Counted from the stretch's first letter, positions 33,238 through 43,600 are shown. The stretch is 64,000 nt of DNA from Paracoccus gahaiensis (GCF_005048225.1 NZ_SUNI01000015.1:49834-113833), one strand, 5' to 3'. Numbers and translations are program-made. The notes: generated by a model not told the origin, from the letters alone.

Positions 33238-35067
33238 TCAGTTGATCAGGGCCTGCTGCGCAACATGCTCGATATAGCGCGCATAGGCTTGTTTCAGTTT
33301 GTCCGTATCGCCCACTGCGGGAACGGCCACGTCCCAGAAATGCCCGGCCGTCTCCAGCCCGTCGCCGGGGCCGGGTCGGGCGGTGGTGTCGATCACGATG
33401 ACGGTGGGGACGTCGCGGTCGCGTGCGGCGCGGATCTGGTCCTGCAGATCTGCCAGATCCCCAGCCTTCACCGCATGCGCCCCCATGCTGGCAGCATGAG
33501 CGACATAGTCGATCTGTGGCTGAGTCTCGATCCGGCAATCGACATACATGTTGTTGAAGGCCGCACCGCCGGAATGAGCCTGAAGGCGGTTGATGCAGCC
33601 GTAACCCCGGTTGTCGGTCAGGATGACCGTGAAGGGGATGCGGCGCATCACCGCCGTCGCCAGCTCACTGTTGGCCATCATGTAGCTGCCGTCGCCGACG
33701 AAGCACAGCACCTGACGGTCAGGGCGCGCAAGTTTGAGGCCCATGGCGCCCGCCACTTCGTAGCCCATGCAGGAATAACCATATTCCATATGGTAGCCAT
33801 GCTGGCTGGCCTGCCACAGCAACTTTAAGGCCCCGGGCATGGTGCCGGCGGCGCACATGGCAATACCATCGGGCGCGGCCGCCTGCACGGCTCCGATCAC
33901 CTGTGCATCTGTTGGCAGCCCTTCAGGTGCCGTGGTACAATGGGCGTCGACCGCCGCGAGCCACGCATCGCGCGCCCGGGGATCAGCCGCGTCGAAGCGA
34001 AGATCGCCCAACTCGGCCGACAGCGCCTCCAGCGCCACACGCGCATCGGCGACAAGACTGGTGGCGCCGTGCTTGCCAGCGTCACGAGGCTGGACATTCA
34101 GTGCCAGGATCCTGGCCTGCGGAAACAAGGTGCGCGAGCCGGTGGTGAAGTCCTGCAAGCGCGTGCCGACTGCGATCACCAGGTCCGCCGACTGCGCCGC
34201 GGCATTCGCCGCAGCCGAGCCGTCAACGCCGGCGGCTCCGAAGTTCATCGGGTGCGCCTGCGCCAGCGCAGATTTTCCGGCCTGGGTCTCGATCACCGGG
34301 ATGTTGAGCTGGCTGGCGAATTTGTCCAGCGCCTCCTCGGCGCCTGAGTAGATCACGCCTCCGCCACATATCAGGATCGGCGACCTCGCGGCGCGGATCA
34401 GGGCAGCGGCGGCGGCGAACTCGTCCGCATCGGGGGCGGGACGACGGATGCGCCAGGTGCGCGGCTGGAAAAACGCCTCGGGCCAGTCATGGGCCTCGGC
34501 CTGCACATCCTGGCAGAAGGACAGGCAGACAGGCCCGCACTCGGCCGGGTCCGTCATCACCCGCAGCGCACGGGGCAGCGCGGTCAGCAGCTGCTCGGGC
34601 CGGGTGATGCGGTCGAAATAGCGCACGACGGGGCGGAAGCAGTCATTCGCGCTGACGGTGCCGTCGCCAAAGCTTTCGACCTGCTGCAGCACGGGATCGG
34701 GCCTGCGCGTGGCAAACACATCGCCCGCGATCAGCAGGACCGGCAGCCGGTTCACATGGGCCAGCGCGGCGGCCGTCACCATGTTCGTCGAGCCCGGCCC
34801 GATCGAGGCCGTCACCGCCTGCGCCCGCCGTCGGCCCTTGCCCTTGGCATAGGCGATGGCGGCATGGGCCATGGTCTGCTCGTTCTGTCCCCGCCAGGTC
34901 GGCAGGGCCTCCCCGATCCCGTGCAGCGCCTCGCCCAGACCGGCAACATTGCCGTGGCCGAAGATCGCCCAGACCCCCTCGATGAAACGCTCGCCGTCCT
35001 CGGTCATCTGCACCGACAGCCAGCGCACCATGGCTTGGGCTGCCGTCAATCGTATCGTTCCGCTCAT
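33238..35067 (-). CDS. iolD: 3D-(3,5/4)-trihydroxycyclohexane-1,2-dione hydrolase
   Basis: A 609-residue thiamine-diphosphate enzyme that opens the ring to 5-deoxyglucuronate. It begins TIRLTAAQAMVRWLSVQM, continues EGVWAIFGHGNVAGLGEAL and AYAKGKGRRRAQAVTASIGP, all IolD-specific, and has the cofactor motif CFVGDGSYMMANSELATAVM with ILTDNRGYG. I use the ATG giving MSGTIRLT; longer in-frame readings run into the iolC 3' region. The 59-bp gap to iolC is the largest but one in the operon. Confidence 0.96.
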   Translation of the reverse strand: MSGTIRLTAAQAMVRWLSVQMTEDGERFIEGVWAIFGHGNVAGLGEALHGIGEALPTWRGQNEQTMAHAAIAYAKGKGRRRAQAVTASIGPGSTNMVTAAALAHVNRLPVLLIAGDVFATRRPDPVLQQVESFGDGTVSANDCFRPVVRYFDRITRPEQLLTALPRALRVMTDPAECGPVCLSFCQDVQAEAHDWPEAFFQPRTWRIRRPAPDADEFAAAAALIRAARSPILICGGGVIYSGAEEALDKFASQLNIPVIETQAGKSALAQAHPMNFGAAGVDGSAAANAAAQSADLVIAVGTRLQDFTTGSRTLFPQARILALNVQPRDAGKHGATSLVADARVALEALSAELGDLRFDAADPRARDAWLAAVDAHCTTAPEGLPTDAQVIGAVQAAAPDGIAMCAAGTMPGALKLLWQASQHGYHMEYGYSCMGYEVAGAMGLKLARPDRQVLCFVGDGSYMMANSELATAVMRRIPFTVILTDNRGYGCINRLQAHSGGAAFNNMYVDCRIETQPQIDYVAHAASMGAHAVKAGDLADLQDQIRAARDRDVPTVIVIDTTARPGPGDGLETAGHFWDVAVPAVGDTDKLKQAYARYIEHVAQQALIN

Positions 35068-35126
35068 CGTCAGCCCTCGTGTCGGTTCTGTCGTCGAGGG
35101 CGACGCATCGCCCTGGGGGTTCCGTG

Positions 35127-37043
35127 TCATTCGACAGCCTGAGCGGCGCGGGCTTGGTCCCACAACCCGCACAGCCGCCCATAGCGTTCGGCCATCCGGG
35201 CGACCGCCGCCGCATCGTCGCTGTTTCCGGCCATCCAGTCCCGCGCCACTTCGCCAAAGATCGTGCGGCCGACCGCAAAACCGCGCACCAGGGGAAAGGC
35301 CGCAGCAATCCGGAAGCTGTCCGCCAGTGCCTTCTCGGGCGCATCCAGGCCCAAAACCACGATGCCGCGGGTGTGGCGATCGTTTTCCTCGATGGCGGCG
35401 ATGGCTGTCGACCAGGCGGTGCGACTGGCCAGAGCTTCCAGCTTCCACCAGTCCGGAAAGATGCCCGCCGCGTAGAATTGCCGGATCAGCGTTGCGGTGG
35501 TGTCGTCATCCACCGGCCCCACTTTCGAGGGGATGATCTCCAACAGGAACTCCAGCCCATTGCGGCGGGCGGCGGTGAACAGGCGCCCGACCGTCGCCTC
35601 CTGCCGGGCGCGTAAGTCGGGCGCGTCGTCCGGATGGCAGAAGCACAGCACCTTCACGACCTGCTCGCGCGGCCATTCGCCAAGGCCCCCGCAATCCGGG
35701 CCCAGCTCCGGCTCCAGCTCCAGCGGACGCGAGCCCGGCCATTCCGCAGGCCGGCCGATCCACAGGCCGGAGCCGCTGGCCGCATGCAGCGCCTCCCGGC
35801 CGATGCGGTCGTCGCAGAGGATGCCGTAGCCCCCCTGCCCGTCCTTGACCTGCAGCGCCGCCTCCAGGCACAGGCGCTTGAACGCGCTGCCCTTGGCGGG
35901 ACTGTATCCCTCCATCTGTTCCAGCTGCATGCGGTGATCGAAGGCGAAGACGCGCATCGTCGTCCAGTCGCCGCCCATCCGGCCCTGCCGGTTGGTCGAC
36001 CAGTGCAGTTGCTCCAGGTCGGCATCGTTGCGCAGGTCCGGCCGCACCACGCCGCGATCCAGAAAGAAGCGCAGTTCCTCGAGGCTGGGATAGGCGGGCG
36101 TGCAGCCGTGGCGGCTGACCGCGAAGGCCCCGCAGGCATTGGCGTATTCCAGCGCTCGCGGCCAGCTCTCTCCGTCCAGCCAGCCCTTCAGAAGGCCCGA
36201 GAAGAAGCCGTCCCCGGCGCCCAGCACATTGAAGACCTCGATCGGAAAGCCGGGACCGGCCTCGCCCGCGTCCAGGCTGTCGGGGATCTCGCCGGTGAAG
36301 GCGACGGCCCCCTTGGCGCCCCGCTTGCAGACCAGGGTGGCATCGCTGACGCCGCGCACCGCGCGCAGGGCGGCGAGCGTGTCGGTGGTGCCGCCGGCGA
36401 TGTGGAATTCCTCCTCGGTGCCCACGATCAGGTCGAAGAGATGCAGCGTCGTCTGCAGGCGCGCCGTCACGGCCTGGCTTTCGACGAAGCGGCTTTCGCC
36501 GTCGCCATGACCTGCCACGCCCCACAGGTTCGGGCGATAATCGATGTCAAGCGCCGTCCGCGCGCCATGCGCACGGGCCAGTTCCAGTGCGCGCATCACC
36601 GCAGCCTCGGTTCGGGGGTTGGACAGATGCGTGCCGGTCGCCAGGACGCAGCGCGCCGAGGCAATGAATTCCTGGTCGATGTCATCCTCGGACAGGGCCA
36701 TGTCGGCACAGTTCTCGCGATAGAAGATCAACGGAAAGCTGTCCTCGTCGCGGATGCCCAGGATCACCAGCGCCGTCAGGCGCTCGGGGTCGGTGGCAAC
36801 GCCACGGACGTCCACGCCCTCGCGCAGCAGCTGCTCGCGGATGAAGCGCCCCATATGCTCGTCGCCCACCCGCGTGATCACCGCTGATCGCAGGCCCAAC
36901 CGAGCCGTCCCGCAAGCGATGTTCGTGGGGCTGCCGCCGATATACTTGGCGAAGGACCCCATGTCCTCCAGCCGCCCGCCGATCTGGCTGCCGTAGAGAT
37001 CGACGGAACTCCGCCCGATCGTGATCACATCAACAGACTTCAT
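35127..37043 (-). CDS. iolC: 5-dehydro-2-deoxygluconokinase fused to a DUF2090 domain
   Basis: A 638-residue two-domain protein. Residues 1-330 are a PfkB-family kinase (ITIGRSSVDLYGSQIGGRLE; sugar site MGSFAKYIGGSPTNIACGTA; catalytic Asp in FNVLGAGDGFFSG). Residues about 355-630 are the DUF2090 barrel (MRVFAFDHRMQLEQM, then LEFLLEIIPSKVG). The kinase phosphorylates 2-deoxy-5-keto-gluconate. DUF2090 is usually taken to be the aldolase or an aldolase-like domain that cleaves the phosphorylated product, which would explain why no separate iolJ gene is found here. The fusion is common in alphaproteobacteria. Confidence 0.94.
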   Translation of the reverse strand: MKSVDVITIGRSSVDLYGSQIGGRLEDMGSFAKYIGGSPTNIACGTARLGLRSAVITRVGDEHMGRFIREQLLREGVDVRGVATDPERLTALVILGIRDEDSFPLIFYRENCADMALSEDDIDQEFIASARCVLATGTHLSNPRTEAAVMRALELARAHGARTALDIDYRPNLWGVAGHGDGESRFVESQAVTARLQTTLHLFDLIVGTEEEFHIAGGTTDTLAALRAVRGVSDATLVCKRGAKGAVAFTGEIPDSLDAGEAGPGFPIEVFNVLGAGDGFFSGLLKGWLDGESWPRALEYANACGAFAVSRHGCTPAYPSLEELRFFLDRGVVRPDLRNDADLEQLHWSTNRQGRMGGDWTTMRVFAFDHRMQLEQMEGYSPAKGSAFKRLCLEAALQVKDGQGGYGILCDDRIGREALHAASGSGLWIGRPAEWPGSRPLELEPELGPDCGGLGEWPREQVVKVLCFCHPDDAPDLRARQEATVGRLFTAARRNGLEFLLEIIPSKVGPVDDDTTATLIRQFYAAGIFPDWWKLEALASRTAWSTAIAAIEENDRHTRGIVVLGLDAPEKALADSFRIAAAFPLVRGFAVGRTIFGEVARDWMAGNSDDAAAVARMAERYGRLCGLWDQARAAQAVE

Positions 37044-37094
37044 CCCGTCACTCCTTCAGCGATTGTCGATGGGCGCGAACGCCCACCGTCCAGG

Positions 37095-37880
37095 TCAGGC
37101 CGCAGCCTGGATATGGCCGATGCTGTCCTTCAGCGCGGCTTCGGGATCGGCCGCATCATGCACTTCGGCCGCAAAAGGCTCGAAGCTGAAGGGGCCGTCA
37201 TAACCCGCCTCCAGCAGCGCCTTGATCTGGGGCAGGTTCTCCAGCCGGTCATCGCCGTCCACCAGCACGCGATGGGCGTCCAGCATGTCTTCCACAGCGA
37301 CATGCTGGTCCGTCACGCCCGAGATGTGCACGAGGCCGGTCCATTCGGGGAAAAACTCGGTCTCTCCGGCCAGATGATGGTGGAAAGTGTCGTGCATGAG
37401 CTTGTAAGCGCCTTCCCCGTCGGCTGCCTTGATCGCCTCGATCGCGGTGGCCTTCCTGCGCAGGGACGAGACGGGAAAGCCCAAGGGCTCGACCAGTCCG
37501 GTCAGGCCGCGTTCCTGCAGGATCGGCTTCATCGCCTTTAGTGCCGCGACCAGGTCGTCAAAGGCGACCTCGGTCCCGTCGTTTAGCGGGCACATCACCA
37601 CCGCGCGCGCCCCGCAGGCCTGGGCGTAGTCCGCCATGGCCACTGCGCGGTCGGGCAGATCACCCGACCAGACGTTGAAGGGATACAGTGCGTTGATCGA
37701 AAGAATGGTGACGCCCTGGCGCTCGGCTTCGGCGCGGACCTCGGCCGGGTCCATGCTGCCCATTACGTCGGGCAGGTCGTTGCGGATCTCGACCTCGGTC
37801 GCGCCAAGCCGGCGGGTCATGGCGAAAAATTCCGCCAGACCGAGTTTCGGCGCCGAGATATGGTTGATGGCAAAACGCAT
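37095..37880 (-). CDS. iolI: 2-Keto-myo-inositol isomerase-like TIM barrel (IolI family)
   Basis: A 261-residue AP-endonuclease-2-like barrel, starting RFAINHISAPKLGLAEFFA. The metal site can be read in GLVEPLGFP (Glu), KLMHDTFHHHLAGE (Asp, His), LVHISGVTD (His) and FSFEPFAAEV (Glu). The size and pattern match IolI, which interconverts inosose isomers so that other inositols can enter the route. A generic sugar isomerase is the alternative; its place between iolG and iolC favours IolI. Confidence 0.82.
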   Translation of the reverse strand: MRFAINHISAPKLGLAEFFAMTRRLGATEVEIRNDLPDVMGSMDPAEVRAEAERQGVTILSINALYPFNVWSGDLPDRAVAMADYAQACGARAVVMCPLNDGTEVAFDDLVAALKAMKPILQERGLTGLVEPLGFPVSSLRRKATAIEAIKAADGEGAYKLMHDTFHHHLAGETEFFPEWTGLVHISGVTDQHVAVEDMLDAHRVLVDGDDRLENLPQIKALLEAGYDGPFSFEPFAAEVHDAADPEAALKDSIGHIQAAA

Positions 37881-37889
37881 GGTGTGATC

Positions 37890-38900
37890 TCAGTCGTAAA
37901 GCGCCGGGCGGGCCGGCAGGGTGATGGGAATGATCTGGCCGGTCTTTTCCTGCGCCTCGACGCAGGCGTCCGAGCTGATGGCGGCAACATAGCCGTCCCA
38001 GCTGGACGGACCCGAAGCGGTGCCCTGCGACGCGGCCTTGATAAAGTCTGTCAACTCGACGTCATAACTGTCGACGAAGCGGTCCTTCCAGTCGGTCATG
38101 ATGGCGTTTTGCAGCGTGGCGTTCTTGCGCAGGGTGATGGCCATCGGCTCTGGGAGATTGGCCAGCCCCTCTTCGCCCACTACCTGGCACTGGATGTCAT
38201 AGCCATAGCGGCAGTTCACGAAGATCTCGACATCGATGCGCACGCCCTTTGCGGTCTCCAACAGCACGATCTGCGGGTCTGCCAGCTGCGCATGGGCGTG
38301 GGACGACTTGCGCGGGAACACAACCTGGGCCGAGACGTAGTCGTCGTCCAGCAGCCAGCGGAACACGTCGATCTCGTGGATCAGCGTGTCGTGGATCGCC
38401 ATCGGCGTCAGGTATTGGTCGGGCACGGTCGGGTTGCGGTGCGCGGCATGGACCATCAGCGGCGTGCCGATCTGGTTGTCCACGACCTCCTTCAGCATCC
38501 GGTAGCCCGCATCATAGCGGCGCATGAAGCCCACCTGGACCAGACGCTTGCCTGCTGCCACTTCGGCATCGACGATGCGCTTGGCGCCGTCCGCAGTCGT
38601 GGCCAGCGGCTTTTCGCAAAAGCAGGGCTTTCCGGCGGCGATGGCGGCCAGGACATAGGCCTCATGAGTCGATCCGGTCGAACAGACCAGCACAGCATCC
38701 ACTTCGGGAGCTGCGATCAGATCCTCGCCCTTGTCATAGACGGTGGCGTTGGGCGCCAGATCCGCCTGCACGGCCCGGGCCGCATCCGGATTGTAATCAC
38801 TGAGGGCTACGATCTGCGCCCCCGCCAGCACTTGCGCAATGCGCCGTGTGTGGTCGCGGCCGATCATGCCGGTTCCGATGACACCGATCTTCAGGGTCAT
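37890..38900 (-). CDS. iolG: Inositol 2-dehydrogenase
   Basis: A 336-residue NAD(P)-dependent Gfo/Idh/MocA oxidoreductase that makes 2-keto-myo-inositol, the first enzymatic step. Rossmann motif [18 protein letters not shown]; catalytic EKP in [12 protein letters not shown]; and the downstream [20 protein letters not shown] holds the Asp and His of the active site. The full family length and operon position support the assignment. Confidence 0.93.
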   Translation of the reverse strand: MTLKIGVIGTGMIGRDHTRRIAQVLAGAQIVALSDYNPDAARAVQADLAPNATVYDKGEDLIAAPEVDAVLVCSTGSTHEAYVLAAIAAGKPCFCEKPLATTADGAKRIVDAEVAAGKRLVQVGFMRRYDAGYRMLKEVVDNQIGTPLMVHAAHRNPTVPDQYLTPMAIHDTLIHEIDVFRWLLDDDYVSAQVVFPRKSSHAHAQLADPQIVLLETAKGVRIDVEIFVNCRYGYDIQCQVVGEEGLANLPEPMAITLRKNATLQNAIMTDWKDRFVDSYDVELTDFIKAASQGTASGPSSWDGYVAAISSDACVEAQEKTGQIIPITLPARPALYD

Positions 38901-38909
38901 GTTGTCTTC

Positions 38910-39806
38910 CTATTTCCAGTATTTCGCGACGTATCGCTTGGTTTCGTCCAGCATGAAGCGGGCGCTGTCCTCGGCCCGGTCTTCCCACCCAAAGACACAG
39001 TTTGACAGCACGCCGTCGAACTTCATGTCGGCAAGGGTGGCAAAGAAGATGTCCCAATCGATCTCGCCCTGCCCGAAATCCAGATGCTGGTGTACGCGGA
39101 CATTCGACCCCGGAGGGTTCACGACGTAGCGCAGTTGCGACGACTTGGTATGGTCATAGGTGTCCGCCAGGCGCACATGGACCAGAAGGCCCTCGGTCGC
39201 ACGCAGGTTGGCAACCATGTCGGGTCCATAGAAGAAGGTGTGCGGCGCAATGAACGACGCCTTCACCGCCTTCGAGTTGATGGTCCTGATGATGTCCATC
39301 GCAGGCGCGATTTCTTCCAACCAGTCCTCGGGATGCGCCTCCAGCGACAGGATGAGACCCTCCCGCTCCAGGATCGGCACGAGAATGTCCATCGCGCGGA
39401 AGAATTGCGTCTCGCAGGTTTCAGGACGATGCAGGCCACTGCGGTCATTCAGGCTGCGGTCGGGGCTGCCGCCGCGACCGAATTCCGAGACGAACATCGG
39501 GCAGTCCATCTCGATCGCGATCTCGATGGCCCGCTTCCAGTTCTCGATGGCCGCGTCCCATTCGTCGGGATAGGGACTGGCCCACCGGTACATCGGCTGC
39601 AGCGTGGCAAGGCCAAGCCGGTGATCCTTCAGTGCCTTCTTGAACCCTGCAATCCGCTCGGGCCAGACCTTGGGCCGGGTCCACCACGACAGAAAATCCG
39701 GGCGGGGAGAAAGTTCGACATGGTCATAGCCCAGATCAGCGACCTTGCGGCAGGTATCCTCCAGGGACAGATGTCGGATCATATGAGGGTCGAGCGTGTG
39801 TTTCAT
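38910..39806 (-). CDS. iolH: IolH-like sugar phosphate isomerase/epimerase
   Basis: A 298-residue TIM-barrel protein. The N-terminal HTLDPHMIRHLSLEDTCRKV, then VELSPRPDFLSWW and FKKALKDHRLGLATLQPMYR closely follow the layout of IolH from Gram-positive inositol operons. Metal residues are readable in MFVSEFGRGGSPDRS, LSLEAHPEDWLEE and HQHLDFGQGEIDW. The precise reaction of IolH has not been settled. It is 10 bp from iolG and 13 bp from the permease gene. Confidence 0.8.
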   Translation of the reverse strand: MKHTLDPHMIRHLSLEDTCRKVADLGYDHVELSPRPDFLSWWTRPKVWPERIAGFKKALKDHRLGLATLQPMYRWASPYPDEWDAAIENWKRAIEIAIEMDCPMFVSEFGRGGSPDRSLNDRSGLHRPETCETQFFRAMDILVPILEREGLILSLEAHPEDWLEEIAPAMDIIRTINSKAVKASFIAPHTFFYGPDMVANLRATEGLLVHVRLADTYDHTKSSQLRYVVNPPGSNVRVHQHLDFGQGEIDWDIFFATLADMKFDGVLSNCVFGWEDRAEDSARFMLDETKRYVAKYWK

Positions 39807-39818
39807 CTTGAGCCCCCG

Positions 39819-40838
39819 TCAGGTCTTCTTGACGCGCTTTTTCTGGCGTTGGGTGTCGATCACCACGGCGGCCACGATGATGACGCCCTTGATCATCTCC
39901 TGGTAATAGGCGTCCAGCCGCAGGAAGGTGAATCCCGAGATAATGACGCCAAAGATCACCATCCCGATGGACGTGCCCACTATAGAGCCGCGTCCCCCGG
40001 CCAGCGAAGTGCCGCCAATGACCGCCATGGCAATAGCGTCCAGCTCGTACATCATGCCCATGCCGGCCTGCGCGGTCTGGCCGCGCGCTGCGACCACGAT
40101 CCCGGCCAGCGCGGCCAAGACGCCGGCCACCACATACAGCTTGACCAGATGCCGCTCGACGTCGATGCCCGAGACACGGGCGGCCTGCGGATTGGCCCCG
40201 ATGGCATAGGTGTACTTGCCGTAGCGGGTGTATTTCATCGCCACGTGAAAGACCGCCGCCACGCCCAGGAAGATGAAGACCGGCATCATGCCCGATCCCA
40301 GACTTGCAAAGCTATCGGTCGGGAAGCTGACCGGCTGGCCCTTGGTATACCATTTGGCAAAACCCCGCACCGCGACCATCATCCCAAGAGTGGCAATGAA
40401 GGGTGGGATCTTGGTATAGGCGATCAGCCAGCCGTTGATGAACCCCGCCACAGCCCCGCAGAAAAGCCCGATCAGCACCGGCACAATCACCGGCATGTCC
40501 GTCAGTGCCGGATAGACCGCCCGGGCGTAGTCGGCAGCCTGCGCGAAACTCATCGCAACCATGGCCACCGCGCCCACGATGGATCCCGAACTAAGGTCGA
40601 TCCCGCCCGAGATGATCACCTGCGTCACGCCCACCGCGATGATCCCGATAACCGAGACCTGCAGGATCATGATCTTGAGCCGTCCAATATTGCCCAGGAA
40701 CGTTTGCCCCTGGAAGATCCAGCCCAGGATTTCGAAGATCAGGGCAATGCCGATCAGGACTAGCAGAATGTTGATCTCGGACGGCAGCTTGCGGTGCGCT
40801 TTGGGTGCCGCGCGCTCGTCGAATGTCTGTGTCGCCAT
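39819..40838 (-). CDS. Sugar ABC transporter permease (inositol type)
   Basis: A 339-residue inner-membrane permease of the RbsC/XylH family, with about ten hydrophobic helices. Signatures: VTQVIISGGIDLSSGSIVGA, and LAGIVVAARGQTAQAGMGMM followed by ELDAIAMAVIGGTSLAGGRG (the conserved E-L-x-A-I-A-A-x-V-I-G-G-T-S motif). It forms the channel of the inositol importer with the next two genes. Confidence 0.93.
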   Translation of the reverse strand: MATQTFDERAAPKAHRKLPSEINILLVLIGIALIFEILGWIFQGQTFLGNIGRLKIMILQVSVIGIIAVGVTQVIISGGIDLSSGSIVGAVAMVAMSFAQAADYARAVYPALTDMPVIVPVLIGLFCGAVAGFINGWLIAYTKIPPFIATLGMMVAVRGFAKWYTKGQPVSFPTDSFASLGSGMMPVFIFLGVAAVFHVAMKYTRYGKYTYAIGANPQAARVSGIDVERHLVKLYVVAGVLAALAGIVVAARGQTAQAGMGMMYELDAIAMAVIGGTSLAGGRGSIVGTSIGMVIFGVIISGFTFLRLDAYYQEMIKGVIIVAAVVIDTQRQKKRVKKT

Positions 40839-40853
40839 GTCGGCGTTCCTCCC

Positions 40854-42383
40854 TTATTTCGCCGCCAATTCCATGACACGCACCTGATCGGCCTCGGCGC
40901 GGTCCAGAAAGCCGCTGACGCGGCCCTCGTGCATCACCATGATGCGGTCCGACATGCCCAGCACCTCGGGCAGTTCCGACGAGATCATCAGGATGGCCAC
41001 GCCCTCGGCGGCCAGCTGCGTGATCAGCCGGTGGATTTCCGATTTCGCCCCCACGTCGATGCCGCGCGTGGGCTCGTCCAGGATGAGGATGCGCGGCTTT
41101 GTCAGCAGCCAGCGGGCGATCAGCAGCTTTTGCTGATTGCCCCCCGACAGGTTGGCGACGGTCTCGGCCAGGTTCGGTGTCTTGACGCGCAGCTTCGCGC
41201 AGAACTCCTCCGCCAGCCGGTTCACCTCGCGCTGGTTGACGAAGCCGCGATTGTCGACCTTGCCGCTCGACAGCAGCGCGACCTGGATGTTCTCGATACA
41301 GTCAAGGTTCAGGAAACATCCGGTTTCCTTGCGGTCCTCGGTCAGGAAGGCCATCCCGTGCCGCATGGCGACGGGCGGCGACTTGATGTTCACGACCTCG
41401 CCGTCGATCAGGATCTGCCCGCCGGTCGCGGGGCGCACCCCGAAGACGGCCTCTGCCACATTCGACCGCCCCGACCCGACCAGGCCCGCCACGCCCAGGA
41501 TCTCGCCCCGGCGCAGCGAGAAACTGACATCGCGGAACACGCCGGGCAAGGTCAGATCCCGAACCTCCAGGATCGTCTCGCCGATCTCGCAGTCGATCTT
41601 GGGGAACATGTCGGTGATCTCGCGGCCCACCATCATCTTGATGATCTGGTCGCGGGTAACATCGGCGGCGTTCACCGTTGCGATGTACTTGCCGTCGCGA
41701 AAGACGGTCAGCTCGTCGGCGATCTCGAACAGCTCGCTCATCTTGTGGGTGATGTAGACAATGCCCACGCCCTTGGCGCGCAAATCACGGATGATGCGGA
41801 AGAGGTGCTCGACCTCGGTTTCAGTGATGGCGCTGGTCGGCTCGTCCATGATCAGCACATCGGACTTGTAGGATACCGCGCGGGCAATCTCGACCATCTG
41901 CTTCTGCGCAACGGTCAGGTCGCCCACCATGGCCAGCGGGTCCAGCCGGATGCCCAGATCGGCAAACAAGGCTTCGGTCATTCGTGTCATCTGCCCGTGG
42001 TCGATCAGCCGAAAGGAGGACTTCGGCTCGCGTCCGATCCAGATGTTCTCGGCGACGGTCATGGTGTTCATCAGGTTCAGTTCCTGATGGATCATCGCGA
42101 TACCCGAATTCAGCGCGTCCAGCGGTGTGCGAATGTTCAAGGGCCGCCCGGCAAAGCGCACCTCGCCCCGGTCGGGGGTGTACACGCCGGCGATGATCTT
42201 CATCAGCGTGGACTTGCCCGCGCCATTCTCGCCCATCAGGGCATGGACGGTGCCAGGCCTCAGCCTCAGTTGGACGTCGTCCAGCGCCACGACGCCCGGA
42301 AACTCCTTGCGGACATTGTCCACCTCCAGGATGTAGTCGCCCGCGTGGACGGCGCGCGCGGGCGCGTCTGCGTGATCAAGCAT
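40854..42383 (-). CDS. Sugar ABC transporter ATPase (tandem domains)
   Basis: A 509-residue protein with two fused ATPase domains, as usual for ribose/inositol importers. Domain 1: Walker [18 protein letters not shown], Walker [16 protein letters not shown]. Domain 2: degenerate Walker [19 protein letters not shown], signature [16 protein letters not shown] and Walker [17 protein letters not shown]. The asymmetry, with an intact first and degenerate second P-loop, is the family norm. Confidence 0.95.
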   Translation of the reverse strand: MLDHADAPARAVHAGDYILEVDNVRKEFPGVVALDDVQLRLRPGTVHALMGENGAGKSTLMKIIAGVYTPDRGEVRFAGRPLNIRTPLDALNSGIAMIHQELNLMNTMTVAENIWIGREPKSSFRLIDHGQMTRMTEALFADLGIRLDPLAMVGDLTVAQKQMVEIARAVSYKSDVLIMDEPTSAITETEVEHLFRIIRDLRAKGVGIVYITHKMSELFEIADELTVFRDGKYIATVNAADVTRDQIIKMMVGREITDMFPKIDCEIGETILEVRDLTLPGVFRDVSFSLRRGEILGVAGLVGSGRSNVAEAVFGVRPATGGQILIDGEVVNIKSPPVAMRHGMAFLTEDRKETGCFLNLDCIENIQVALLSSGKVDNRGFVNQREVNRLAEEFCAKLRVKTPNLAETVANLSGGNQQKLLIARWLLTKPRILILDEPTRGIDVGAKSEIHRLITQLAAEGVAILMISSELPEVLGMSDRIMVMHEGRVSGFLDRAEADQVRVMELAAK

Positions 42384-42404
42384 GATGGATCCTCCCCAGG
42401 AACA

Positions 42405-42430
42405 GGCCGGGCCGGCAAGGCGGCCCGGCC
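42405..42430 (-). terminator. Intercistronic hairpin after the inositol binding-protein gene
   Basis: GGCCGGGCCG and CGGCCCGGCC, perfect 10-bp arms with a 6-base loop, between the binding-protein stop and the ATPase start. No T-tract. It should raise the amount of binding protein compared with the membrane subunits. Confidence 0.55.
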
Positions 42431-42436
42431 AAGCGT

Positions 42437-43375
42437 TCAGTTCTGGTAGTCGGCCAGGTTCTCGGGCGTCACCAGTTCGAAGGGCACGAAGACCTTCTGT
42501 TCGACCTCTTCGCCGCGCGCCAGCTTCAGGGCCGCGTCGACGGCGCCCTCGCCCTGCCCCGCAGCGTTCTGGAAGACGGTCACGTCGAGATCACCTGCCT
42601 CCATCGCGGCCAGAGCATCGGCAGTAGCGTCAATGCCGCCCACGATGACCTCGTCCATCGCCACGCCGGAGGTTTTCAGTGCCTGGATCGCACCGATCGC
42701 CATCTCGTCATTGTTGGAAATCACGGCGTCGAATTCGATCCCCGCCGACAGCCAGTTGGTCATCAGGTCAGTGCCTTGGGTCCGCGACCACATGGCGGTC
42801 TGTTCCTCGACAATCTCGATGAAGCTGCACTCGTCGGTGGCAATCACATCCTTGATGTCCTGGGTGCGGATGCGGGCAGCCTGATTGGACAGTTCGCCCA
42901 TCATGACGACTGCGCGGGCACCCTCGCCCTTGCCCTGTTCCTGCAGGAGCCGACAGATCTCCTGCGTCTGCAAAGTTCCCGACTCCAGCTCGTCCGAAGC
43001 GACGAAGGCCTGACCTTCGGGCAGTTCGTCCAGATTGACCGGCTGGCGGTTCACATAGACCAACGGGATGCCCGCCTCTGCGGCCAGATTGGACATGGCG
43101 ATGGTGGCATCCGTGTCGACCGGATTGACGATGATCGCATCGACACCCGAGGCCACGAAGTTCTGGATCTGGTTCAGCTGGCGGCCCACGTCGTTCTGGG
43201 CATCCTCGATCTGCAGACTGACGTCGTCCAGCGTCGCAGCATAATCCTGCATACCGCCGCGCAGCACGGTCAGGAAATTGTCGTCGAACAGTGCCATCGA
43301 CACACCGATGTTCTCGGCAGCGGCAGCAGAGCCCAGACTGGCCATCAGGGCCGTGGTCATCAGGAATTTCGTCAC
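42437..43375 (-). CDS. Sugar ABC transporter substrate-binding protein (inositol type)
   Basis: A 312-residue periplasmic binding protein of the ribose/inositol class. GTG start after GGAGGAGATCGAC; residues 1-19 form a signal peptide ([10 protein letters not shown] end). The mature protein starts [20 protein letters not shown], with [45 protein letters not shown] and [14 protein letters not shown], the usual contacts. First gene of the operon, about 225 bp after the regulator gene's stop. Confidence 0.93.
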   Translation of the reverse strand: MTKFLMTTALMASLGSAAAAENIGVSMALFDDNFLTVLRGGMQDYAATLDDVSLQIEDAQNDVGRQLNQIQNFVASGVDAIIVNPVDTDATIAMSNLAAEAGIPLVYVNRQPVNLDELPEGQAFVASDELESGTLQTQEICRLLQEQGKGEGARAVVMMGELSNQAARIRTQDIKDVIATDECSFIEIVEEQTAMWSRTQGTDLMTNWLSAGIEFDAVISNNDEMAIGAIQALKTSGVAMDEVIVGGIDATADALAAMEAGDLDVTVFQNAAGQGEGAVDAALKLARGEEVEQKVFVPFELVTPENLADYQN

Positions 43376-43560
43376 GTCGATCTCCTCCTCGAGTGGCGCA
43401 TCGGCGCCGGTGTTGCCTGCAGGCAATGAGCATCCGGACGCCCAAAGGCGCTGCAAACGGAGTGCTTGTGCAACAGGGGCGAGGGACCTCCACGTCCCCC
43501 CGCTGGACAGGAAGATGCCCGGAGTCAGGACAATCGGTCAACGATCATCACCGGCAGATA

Positions 43561-43580
43561 ACATCAATGGTGATGTAAAC
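43561..43580. promoter_or_regulatory. Operator candidate before the inositol operon
   Basis: ACATCA-ATGG-TGATGT (43561-43576) is a 16-base palindrome continuing as TGATGTAAAC. The related TGATGTGAAC occurs before the LacI-type gene. A second dyad, GATGATG...CATCAT, follows at about 43591-43612. LacI-family regulators bind such short palindromes. Confidence 0.5.
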
Positions 43581-43600
43581 GTGCCGCCTCGATGATGTAA

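Noticed and set aside
39084..40763. 559-codon plus-strand frame rich in His, Arg and Asp
   Set aside because: Mirror of iolH and the permease gene; the composition is typical of antisense frames in GC-rich DNA.
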